From contig PNBM01000176.1 of NCBI GenBank assembly GCA_003135995.1, forward strand, positions 4,666 to 9,695: a DNA stretch of 5,030 bases. The letters are read 5' to 3'. Under the pieces are notes generated by a model. That model had not been told where the DNA came from, made no database searches, and saw nothing but the letters and a program-made list of their open reading frames with translations. Numbering within the stretch: position 1 is the first letter of the stretch; each line of letters opens with the position of its first letter. The DNA is from Ignavibacteriota bacterium. GTDB taxonomy: Bacteria > Bacteroidota > Ignavibacteria > Tepidaquicellales > Tepidaquicellaceae. Positions 1 through 5,030 of this stretch are shown here, piece by piece. The position numbers and the translations under genes are program-made.

Positions 1-995
1 AATCAAGTAAAGCTTTTGCTAAAGATTTTATGCACAGATTTAACATCCCGACAGCTTCTTATAAAATTTTCGACGAAAGAAATAAAAATCAGATTAATGA
101 ATTTTTAGCGAATTCTAAATATCCTTTAGTAATCAAAGCCGATGGTCTTGCTGCAGGAAAAGGAGTAATTATTGCTGAAAATACAGATAAAGCAAAGTCA
201 GCAGTAAAAGAAATTATTGAAGATAAGATTTTCGGCGAGTCAGGCAACAGGATTGTAATAGAGGACTTTCTTACCGGATTTGAACTTTCCGTTTTTGTGA
301 TAACGGATGGCAAGGATTATATTGTTTTACCTTTTTCCCAGGACCATAAAAAAATCGGCGAGGACGATACAGGTAAAAATACGGGCGGAATGGGAGCATA
401 CGCACCTGCAAATGATTTAATCGATGATGTTATTTATAACGAAATCAAGAATAAAATTATAGAGCCGACATTAAAAGGGATGAATGAATCCGGAAGGACT
501 TATACGGGCTGTTTATATTTCGGACTTATGATTACAAACGACAAAAAGCCTTATGTAATAGAATACAATTGCCGTTTCGGCGACCCTGAAACACAGGCTG
601 TAGTTCCGTTATTAAAATCCGATTTTCTTGAATTATTAATTTCCTCTTCGGATGGTAATATAACAAATTACATTTCGGAATTTTATGATAAATATTCCTG
701 CTGTGTTGTCCTGTCATCCCTGGGATATCCGGATAAATATGAAACGGATAAAATCATTTATGGCCTTGATAATATTACATACGATTGTAATGTATATCAT
801 TCGGGAACAAAATTTTCCGTTAACGGAGAGATTCTCACGAATGGCGGGAGGGTTTTATCCGTAGTTTCGCTGAGTGATGTATCTATGGAAGATTCAATAA
901 CAAAATGTTATCAAAATGTCGGTGAAATAAATTTCAAAAATAAATATTTCAGGCGGGACATCGGGAAAAAATATATTGATTTAAAAAAAGTTTAA
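1..995 (+). CDS. purD: Phosphoribosylamine-glycine ligase (GAR synthetase), 5'-truncated
   Basis: PurD joins phosphoribosylamine and glycine with ATP to give glycinamide ribonucleotide, the second step of de novo purine synthesis, in the cytoplasm. The reading frame is open from base 3, and SSKAFAKDF precedes the first in-window Met at 30. That Met is therefore internal and the true start lies upstream. About 330 residues are present; the family is usually 420-430 long, so roughly 100 N-terminal residues (most of the PRA-binding N domain) are missing. Visible ATP-grasp signatures are KADGLAAGKGV (135-167), SQDHKKIGEDDTG followed by TGGMGAYAP (381-407), the metal/ATP-binding EYNCRFGDPETQ (561-596), and the C-terminal domain with HSGTKF and TNGGRVLSVV. 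The gene ends at TAA 993-995. The truncation is caused by the window edge, not by decay, and all motifs seen are intact. The identity is secure; the downstream epimerase belongs to an unrelated pathway. Confidence 0.96.
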   Translation, partial: SSKAFAKDFMHRFNIPTASYKIFDERNKNQINEFLANSKYPLVIKADGLAAGKGVIIAENTDKAKSAVKEIIEDKIFGESGNRIVIEDFLTGFELSVFVITDGKDYIVLPFSQDHKKIGEDDTGKNTGGMGAYAPANDLIDDVIYNEIKNKIIEPTLKGMNESGRTYTGCLYFGLMITNDKKPYVIEYNCRFGDPETQAVVPLLKSDFLELLISSSDGNITNYISEFYDKYSCCVVLSSLGYPDKYETDKIIYGLDNITYDCNVYHSGTKFSVNGEILTNGGRVLSVVSLSDVSMEDSITKCYQNVGEINFKNKYFRRDIGKKYIDLKKV

Positions 996-1044
996 GCTAT
1001 TTATATAACACATACGCATTTTCATATTACTTAAAATTTTAAAT

Positions 1045-1980
1045 TTGAATATTCTTATTACAGGCGGTGCCGGCTTCATAGCTTCTCATATTGTCGATAA
1101 ATATATCGCCGAAGGAAATCATGTTGTAGTTGTGGATAACCTTTCTGCAGGCAGTTTAAACAATTTAAATAAAAAAGCTGAATTTTATAATATAGATATT
1201 TATAAAAATCCTCTCGGGGAAATTATTCAGAAACACAAAATTGATGTTATATGCCATCATGCCGCACAAATTGATTTAAGGAAATCCATATCTGACCCGG
1301 TTTATGATGCGAGGATAAATATTGAAGGTTCTCTGAATTTATTTCAGGCTGCTTTGAAATCCGGCGTAAAGAAAATTATTTTTGCTTCATCCGGCGGTTC
1401 GATTTATGGAGAACAAAAAGAATTCCCGGCTCGTGAAAGCCATTCAAAAAATCCCATATCACCCTACGGAATATCAAAGTTAGCCATTGAAAAATATCTG
1501 AAATTTTATAAATTTCATTACGGAATTGAACATATTATTTTAAGATACAGCAATGTATACGGTCCCAGGCAAAGTTCAAAAGGTGATTGCGGTGTAATAT
1601 CAGTATTCTGCAAACTATTAAACGAAAAAAAACAACCCGTATTAAACGGAGATGGAACGAATACAAGAGACTATCTGTACGTTCAGGATGTTGTTGAAGC
1701 AAATTTAAATGCACTGCACTACAACGGCTCTGCCATAGTTAATATATCTACTGCCGCGGAAACAAACCTTAACGAGTTATTTAAATTAATTAATGAGTCA
1801 TACGGAAATATTGCAAAAGAAGTTCATGGAAATCCGATACCGGGAGAACAAAAAAGAAGTGTGCTCGATAACAGTAAAGCAAAGGAAATATTAAACTGGG
1901 CACCTGAATTTAATATAGAAAAAGGAATTGCAGAAACGTGCAAATGGTTTATAGAAAATTCAATAAATAAATCCGAATGA
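1045..1980 (+). CDS. NAD-dependent epimerase/dehydratase, UDP-glucose 4-epimerase-like
   Basis: This is an extended short-chain dehydrogenase/reductase of the GalE-like nucleotide-sugar epimerase group. It probably inverts C4 of a UDP-hexose in the cytoplasm for glycan or exopolysaccharide supply. Seen in the 311 residues: the N-terminal Rossmann motif TGGAGFIAS (6-14), in which the third glycine of GxxGxxG is Ala-13; the adenosine-ribose-binding Asp-31 in VVVVDNLSAG; HHAAQIDLRKS (71-81); SSGGSIYGE (115-123); the catalytic YxxxK at Tyr-141/Lys-145; RYSNVYGPRQ; and DGTNTRDYLYVQDV near the substrate site. The length is normal for the family. The start is TTG: translation there gives the canonical MNILITGG beginning, and no ATG lies between the purD stop and the Rossmann motif. 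No Shine-Dalgarno is seen. The stop overlaps the meaB start by 4 nt (ATGA), which suggests translational coupling. The substrate is not settled: UDP-Glc/Gal, the GlcNAc/GalNAc forms or a uronic acid are all possible. Confidence 0.9.
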   Translation: MNILITGGAGFIASHIVDKYIAEGNHVVVVDNLSAGSLNNLNKKAEFYNIDIYKNPLGEIIQKHKIDVICHHAAQIDLRKSISDPVYDARINIEGSLNLFQAALKSGVKKIIFASSGGSIYGEQKEFPARESHSKNPISPYGISKLAIEKYLKFYKFHYGIEHIILRYSNVYGPRQSSKGDCGVISVFCKLLNEKKQPVLNGDGTNTRDYLYVQDVVEANLNALHYNGSAIVNISTAAETNLNELFKLINESYGNIAKEVHGNPIPGEQKRSVLDNSKAKEILNWAPEFNIEKGIAETCKWFIENSINKSE

Positions 1981-2918
1981 TTATTTACCGCGAATTAGTT
2001 GATAAAATTCTTGCTAATGATAAAAGAAGCATATCCCGTGCAATCAGCCTTGTGGAAAATGAAGAAGCCGGCAGCACGGATTTATTAAAATTATTATTCA
2101 AATTCACGGGTAAAGCTTATCGAATCGGGATTACAGGTCCGCCGGGAGCCGGAAAATCTACTATTACAAATTGCCTTATTAAATTGCTATCAGATAACGG
2201 TTTTAACATTGGTGTTATTGCAGTTGACCCGACAAGCCCATTTACCGGCGGGGCATTGCTCGGTGACAGAGTGCGGATGGCTGACTCGGGAATGCTCGAA
2301 AGAGTATTTATACGTTCTATGGCTACGCGCGGAAGTCTTGGCGGATTATGTTCAAATATAGTTGAAGCAAGCGATATTTTCGATGCATCCGGTAAAGATT
2401 TTATCCTTATAGAAACTGTAGGAGTAGGACAATCGGAACTCGACATCGCTCAAACAGCTGATACAACAATAGTTGTTCTCGTTCCTGAATCAGGCGATTC
2501 TGTACAGGCGATGAAAGCAGGGTTGATGGAAATAGCCGATATCTTTGTAATTAACAAATCCGACAGAGCAGGAGCTGACTTGTTTATTTCCACGCTTAAA
2601 AATATTTTGAATCTCAGAGCTCCTGATAATGCTCATTTCAACGCGGAAGTATTAAAAACCATAGCTACAAAAAATGAAGGTATAGATTTATTACTTCGTG
2701 AAATATTACAACACAAAAAGCACCTGATTTCATCAGGTGAATTTTCAATAAACCGGAAAGAGCATTTAAAAAGAAAGATTATTGATTTGGTAAATACAAG
2801 ATTATATATTGATTTCTGGAAAGAGCAAAAATTAACAAATCTTGAAGAAAATTTAGATTCAATTTATAACAAATCTACAGACCCGTTCTCGTTTATAGAA
2901 AAATTATTAATGAGCTAA
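1977..2918 (+). CDS. meaB: Methylmalonyl-CoA mutase-associated GTPase MeaB
   Basis: MeaB is a G3E-class P-loop GTPase that protects and reactivates the adenosylcobalamin-dependent methylmalonyl-CoA mutase and gates cofactor loading; homologues are called ArgK/YgfD or, in humans, MMAA. In the 313 residues, the N-terminal helical part (1-47) precedes the Walker A motif GPPGAGKST (54-62). Then come the family signature VDPTSPFTGGALLGDRVRM (83-101), RSMATRGSLGG (113-123), the switch/G3 segment ETVGVGQSE (146-154) and the G4 guanine-specificity motif NKSD (192-195). The C-terminal helical tail is the part used for dimerisation in known structures. The length matches the family. The ATG overlaps the epimerase stop (ATGA) and has no Shine-Dalgarno, so it is probably translated by coupling. 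The mutase subunits usually found beside meaB are not in this window. The 3' end overlaps the convergent receiver gene by 12 nt. A perfect hairpin lies inside the gene at 2721-2739. Confidence 0.95.
   Translation: MIIYRELVDKILANDKRSISRAISLVENEEAGSTDLLKLLFKFTGKAYRIGITGPPGAGKSTITNCLIKLLSDNGFNIGVIAVDPTSPFTGGALLGDRVRMADSGMLERVFIRSMATRGSLGGLCSNIVEASDIFDASGKDFILIETVGVGQSELDIAQTADTTIVVLVPESGDSVQAMKAGLMEIADIFVINKSDRAGADLFISTLKNILNLRAPDNAHFNAEVLKTIATKNEGIDLLLREILQHKKHLISSGEFSINRKEHLKRKIIDLVNTRLYIDFWKEQKLTNLEENLDSIYNKSTDPFSFIEKLLMS
2721..2739. repeat. Terminator-like perfect hairpin inside meaB
   Basis: CACCTGAT, a 3-nt spacer (TTC) and ATCAGGTG form a perfect 8-bp inverted repeat. It is preceded by AAAAAG and followed by AATTTT, so on either strand it resembles a short intrinsic terminator with a modest U-tract. 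It sits over MeaB codons 249-255, and the reading frame continues normally for about 59 more residues. It could attenuate read-through toward the convergent gene or be chance. No terminator function is shown. Confidence 0.4.
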
Positions 2919-3260
2919 AGCTCTGATAATGTTATATTCCAGTTCCTTAATATCAATCGGTTTTTCTAAAAAAGCAAAAATTTCAAGACCTTCGATAAGT
3001 TCTTTAGAATTTTTAAAAGAAGAAATTAATATAAATGGAATCTTCCTGCTAATATCTTTTAGTGTCGATGCTAACTCTATTCCGCTCAATTTTGGCATTA
3101 AATTATCTGATATTACGATATCAGGATTCTTATTTTTTATTAAATCCAATCCCATCATACCATCATTTGCTGAATCAACGATATAACCGCTTTCCGTAAA
3201 GTACATTTCAAGAGACTCTCTTGTTGACGGATCGTCATCAATAATCAGGATTCTTTTCAA
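2907..3260 (-). CDS. Single-domain response regulator (receiver only)
   Basis: This 117-residue protein is a stand-alone CheY-like receiver domain with no output domain. It would act as a phosphorylation switch or relay in the cytoplasm, binding a partner rather than DNA. The receiver landmarks are present: the acidic metal-binding cluster IDDDP (Asp-8 to Asp-10), the phospho-acceptor Asp-52 in VISDNLMP, Ser-80/Ser-81 at the switch Thr/Ser position (ILISS), and the conserved Lys-100 in FLEKPI. The length equals one receiver domain, and the C-terminal helix ends at Ala-His. The start is TTG: an in-frame TAA lies four codons upstream, and TTG gives the standard MKRILIIDDD opening. There is no clear Shine-Dalgarno. 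A 34-codon membrane ORF ends 12 nt upstream on the same strand, so the two are probably co-transcribed. No histidine kinase is visible nearby, so its partner is unknown. The last 12 nt overlap the end of meaB. Confidence 0.92.
   Translation of the reverse strand: MKRILIIDDDPSTRESLEMYFTESGYIVDSANDGMMGLDLIKNKNPDIVISDNLMPKLSGIELASTLKDISRKIPFILISSFKNSKELIEGLEIFAFLEKPIDIKELEYNIIRALAH
2912..2923. repeat. Small inverted repeat at the meaB/receiver convergent junction
   Basis: GAGCT and AGCTC flank two A residues and span the meaB stop codon. ATTAT (2903-2907) and ATAAT (2926-2930) could add an outer stem across a small internal loop. It lies exactly where two convergent genes end with a 12-nt overlap and no spacer. 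The stem is short, the loop is tight and there is no T-tract, so it is at best a weak transcript-end structure. I do not call it a terminator. Confidence 0.25.
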
Positions 3261-3272
3261 GTTGTTTGTAAT

Positions 3273-3377
3273 TTATTTAAATATAAAGCCCGCAATAATA
3301 AGGATTACAAGCACTCCTATGATAATGAAAAATTGTATATCAGATTTTTTTGTCAATTCACTTTGAATATCATTCAT
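3273..3377 (-). CDS. Putative 34-residue single-pass membrane microprotein
   Basis: This short ORF reads ATG to TAA and gives 34 residues. A hydrophilic N-terminal stretch (MNDIQSELTKKSD, 1-13) is followed by a single strongly hydrophobic segment from about Phe-16 to Phe-33 with a terminal Lys-34. That is the build of a one-helix inner-membrane protein with no cleavable signal. I recognise no family. The stop is 12 nt before the TTG of the receiver gene on the same strand, which suggests a two-gene unit in which a membrane peptide is made with a signalling switch; a functional link is inference. The ATG is the only plausible start, since an in-frame TAA lies nine codons upstream. There is no Shine-Dalgarno; the leader is almost pure A/T. 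Against it: an AT-rich strand can yield hydrophobic reading frames by chance. Confidence 0.5.
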   Translation of the reverse strand: MNDIQSELTKKSDIQFFIIIGVLVILIIAGFIFK

Positions 3378-3384
3378 TTTAATT

Positions 3385-3412
3385 TTTATATTATTTATTT
3401 ATTAAGTTGCAA
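3385..3412 (-). promoter_or_regulatory. Candidate promoter for the microprotein/receiver unit
   Basis: On the minus strand, TTGCAA (3407-3412) and TATAAA (3385-3390) are separated by 16 nt and resemble sigma-70-type -35 and -10 boxes. Only 7 nt separate the -10 box from the ATG at 3377, so a transcript from here would be leaderless or nearly so. The region is very A/T-rich, so chance matches are likely. A Bacteroidota-type TAnnTTTG element was not found here. Confidence 0.25.
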
Positions 3413-3423
3413 ATTTTGTGCAA
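3407..3423. repeat. TTGCA/TGCAA inverted repeat upstream of the microprotein
   Basis: TTGCA and TGCAA arms of 5 bp are separated by 7 nt and overlap the candidate -35 box. A related copy, TTGCAATTTGTG, lies at 3460-3471, close to TTGCAAATTTTGTG at 3407-3420. This could be an operator for a DNA-binding regulator, but the arms are short and no regulator is identified. Confidence 0.2.
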
Positions 3424-3620
3424 AAAAAATCAATCAAAAAAGACCATAATTAATGTTATTTGCAATTTGTGAACTATGAAAATGAGAAAAAGAATTGCAT
3501 TTTGAGAATGGATTAAATAATTCATCGCATTCCGGATAACGTTTATATTTAGACGATATCGGATTTTATCCAAAAGACTTTTTACTGTAAATTCCATTTC
3601 CTACTATCAAATACAATTAA

Positions 3621-3656
3621 GACTTAGCCTTTAAATTAAAAAAATTTTGGTAAGTC
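3621..3656. repeat. Imperfect hairpin in the divergent intergenic region
   Basis: GACTTA (3621-3626) pairs with TAAGTC (3651-3656). Inside, CC/GG and AAATT/AATTT can pair around a bulge and small internal loops. The stem is A/T-rich and interrupted, and no clean T-run follows. It may be an RNA structure in a long leader or a fold of no consequence. Confidence 0.2.
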
Positions 3657-3782
3657 CGGTATTTTATTTTGTCAATTTAAAAAATGAAGAAACTAATTAT
3701 AAAATATATGAACTTTAAATTATGGGAAAGTGTTCAAAAGACTTTACAATAAGTTCTACATTTTTAATAGTACTAAAGAAAA

Positions 3783-3788
3783 GGGGAG
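3783..3788 (+). promoter_or_regulatory. Shine-Dalgarno site of the secreted-protein gene
   Basis: GGGGAG, with the core GGAG at 3785-3788, lies 6 nt before the ATG at 3795. It fixes that start, which is also the one that gives a good signal peptide. It is the only clear Shine-Dalgarno in the window. Confidence 0.65.
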
Positions 3789-3794
3789 ACTGAA

Positions 3795-5030
3795 ATGAAA
3801 AAGAAATATACTATAATATTAATTGCAAGTTATTTAATATTATTTAACCTTTCCGGGTTCGCACAAAATTTAAATTTATCAAATAATATAATTCCGATTA
3901 TACATTTTGGACAGGGAGACGCTGCTAAAGATTTGCTTTTTTCTTATAGTGTTGGTACGTATTCACCATTATCAGGTCAGACACAAATTATCGGTCCTTC
4001 AGTAGATGAAAAACTTTCTTCGGCTATAAATATCGGATTTAATTTTATGTATGATGGAGTCACCTATTCGCAATTTGCGGCATCATCGAACGGATGGATT
4101 GTTTTAGGTTTGCCGGGTTCTTTAACACCGGGACCTACAAACGATATGGCATCGACAACATTTAAACCTATATTAGCTCCGCTTTGGGATGACCTTGCGA
4201 CTAATTCCGCTACCGGGCAAGTATCTTATCTGCTTAGCGGTATTGCTCCTAACAGAATTTTAACTGTCCAGTATCAGGATATGAACTGGTATTATGATTT
4301 TCCGATTAATCTGGCGAATTTTCAAATTAAACTTTATGAAACGAGCAATCAGATTCAGTTTGTATACGGTAATGTAGGCGGCTCTCCGGGAGTCAGTGCA
4401 AGTGCCACAATCGGTATTAACGATGCAACAGGCGGCTCGGGACATTTTATTAGTGTTACACCGGGTACTCCACCTACTATTTCAACAACAGTAGCAAATA
4501 ATGGTATTTCTGATAACACAGGATTAAGTATGGGTGCGACATATACTTTTGCACCTGTAGGTTCATCAACTGTTTTTAATGGTAATCTTGTTCCGACCAC
4601 AACAAATCAAAATGCAGCTTTTGTATCCGGAACAATTCCCTACTGGAGTTTTACAGGAACAGCGGGAAGAACATATAACTTAAGTTTATGTGCCGATGCT
4701 GAAGATTCATATTTAAGAATTTATGATTCGACGAATACAATTTTGCAATCTGCAAATGATAATGGTCCGTATTGCACCGGAGTCGCGGCTTCGATGGATT
4801 TTGCACCACCGGTTTCAGGCACATTTTATATCGTTGCTTCAGGTAATCCTTACAGTACACTATTGAACAGCAGTTCTCTTGCATATAAATATTCCGTAAA
4901 TAATATGACTTATAGTTCGAGTACAACGGCACAGACCAATACTTCTGAGGCTGTAATGAACACAACTAACAACCAGATTTTAGATTTAAAAATAGTAATG
5001 GCAGGAACAAATTCAGCGTTAAAAGCTACA
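3795..5030 (+). CDS. Large secreted/surface beta-rich protein, 3'-truncated by window end
   Basis: The frame is open for 412 codons from ATG 3795 to the last base with no stop, so the C-terminus is outside the window. Residues 1-23 form a Sec signal peptide: MKKKY, a hydrophobic core, then GFA with likely cleavage before Gln-24. Residues of about 40-235 look like a beta-sandwich seen in exported FCB-group proteins: IGFNF (80-84), ASSNGWIVLG (96-105), APLWDDL (128-134), then a segment of the type NFQIKLYETSNQIQFVYG. Residues of about 283-350 resemble a pre-peptidase C-terminal-like beta domain: YWSFTGTAGRTY, SLCADAEDSYLRIYD with Cys-299, NDNGPYC with Cys-327 (a possible disulphide), and GTFYIVASG. 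The last 20 residues (QILDLKIVMAGTNSALKA and onward) look like the start of the N-terminal domain found before BNR/sialidase-like repeats. The protein is Ser/Thr/Asn/Gly-rich. Export is well supported. Enzymatic role is unknown, and a type IX secretion tail is only expected by analogy. Confidence 0.85.
   Translation, partial: MKKKYTIILIASYLILFNLSGFAQNLNLSNNIIPIIHFGQGDAAKDLLFSYSVGTYSPLSGQTQIIGPSVDEKLSSAINIGFNFMYDGVTYSQFAASSNGWIVLGLPGSLTPGPTNDMASTTFKPILAPLWDDLATNSATGQVSYLLSGIAPNRILTVQYQDMNWYYDFPINLANFQIKLYETSNQIQFVYGNVGGSPGVSASATIGINDATGGSGHFISVTPGTPPTISTTVANNGISDNTGLSMGATYTFAPVGSSTVFNGNLVPTTTNQNAAFVSGTIPYWSFTGTAGRTYNLSLCADAEDSYLRIYDSTNTILQSANDNGPYCTGVAASMDFAPPVSGTFYIVASGNPYSTLLNSSSLAYKYSVNNMTYSSSTTAQTNTSEAVMNTTNNQILDLKIVMAGTNSALKAT

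Larger units (their letters stand above)
3378..3794. other. Divergent intergenic region, about 420 nt, no convincing gene
   Basis: This A/T-rich stretch lies between the minus-strand microprotein/receiver unit and the plus-strand secreted-protein gene, so it should carry promoters for both. It holds the TTGCA repeats near 3407-3471, a weak hairpin at 3621-3656, an 11-nt direct repeat CAAAAGACTTT at 3571-3581 and 3735-3745, and a Shine-Dalgarno just before 3795. Short reading frames exist (minus 3430-3597, 55 codons; plus 3684-3752, 22 codons), but nothing supports their translation. No tRNA, known riboswitch or insertion-sequence end is recognised. Confidence 0.6.

Noticed and set aside
89..313. 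Minus-strand 74-codon frame inside purD.
   Set aside because: It is a shadow of the well-conserved ATP-grasp region of purD.
1040..1047. TAAATTTG, an exact match to the Bacteroidota -7 promoter consensus TAnnTTTG.
   Set aside because: It overlaps the TTG start codon of the epimerase, so a transcript from it would begin inside the gene. It is probably a chance match.
2117..2446. Minus-strand 109-codon frame opposite meaB.
   Set aside because: It is the antisense shadow of the conserved P-loop GTPase region and has no family features.
2929..3186. Plus-strand 85-codon frame opposite the receiver gene.
   Set aside because: The minus-strand frame has all receiver-domain landmarks, so this one is a shadow.
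3430..3597. Minus-strand 55-codon ORF (starts MEFTVKSLLDKIRYRLN) in the intergenic region, in the same direction as the microprotein and receiver genes.
   Set aside because: It has no ribosome binding site or recognisable family, ends in a low-complexity A/T tract, and open frames of this length occur by chance here. Conservation in a relative would revive it.
3684..3752. Plus-strand 22-codon ORF (MKKLIIKYMNF...) upstream of the secreted-protein gene, possible leader peptide.
   Set aside because: It is very short, has no Shine-Dalgarno and no regulatory codon pattern; the next gene has its own strong Shine-Dalgarno and signal peptide.
3378..3794. Possible riboswitch, small RNA, CRISPR or mobile-element end in the largest non-coding gap.
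   Set aside because: No recognisable aptamer core, regularly spaced repeats, terminal inverted repeats or transposase remnants were seen; the only structures are weak A/T-rich hairpins.
4260..4965. Three minus-strand frames of 61-104 codons at the right end of the window.
   Set aside because: They lie opposite the continuous 412-codon secreted-protein frame, which has a signal peptide and domain-like motifs; they are shadows.

Overview
The window is AT-rich bacterial DNA and looks like a member of the Bacteroidota/Ignavibacteriota (FCB) side of the tree. The reasons are indirect: most genes lack a Shine-Dalgarno sequence, two genes start at TTG, and the last gene encodes a large secreted beta-rich protein of a type common in that group. 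This placement is inference; no rRNA or marker phylogeny is visible.

Layout. Positions 1-995 (+) hold the C-terminal three quarters of purD (GAR synthetase, purine biosynthesis). After a 49-nt gap comes an NAD-dependent UDP-sugar epimerase (1045-1980, +, TTG start). It overlaps by 4 nt (ATGA) the methylmalonyl-CoA mutase chaperone GTPase meaB (1977-2918, +). These three genes point the same way and may share a transcript, although their pathways (purines, sugar nucleotides, propionate/B12 metabolism) are unrelated. On the opposite strand, a stand-alone response-regulator receiver domain (2907-3260, -, TTG start) converges on meaB, and the two genes overlap by 12 nt at their 3' ends. Just upstream of it, in the same direction, is a 34-codon ORF (3273-3377, -) encoding a single-pass membrane microprotein; it probably forms a two-gene unit with the receiver gene. 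A non-coding interval of about 420 nt (3378-3794) separates this unit from a divergent gene that starts at 3795 (+) and runs off the window end. That gene is open for 412 codons and encodes a Sec-exported, multi-domain surface or secreted protein.

How it fits together. The left half is housekeeping and metabolic. The right half is accessory: a small signalling unit diverging from an exported protein. No mobile element, CRISPR array, tRNA or rRNA is visible. I do not see convincing evidence of a new defence or mobile system. The points most worth a second look are the membrane microprotein paired with the receiver-only regulator, the terminator-like hairpin inside meaB, and the domain build of the truncated secreted protein.
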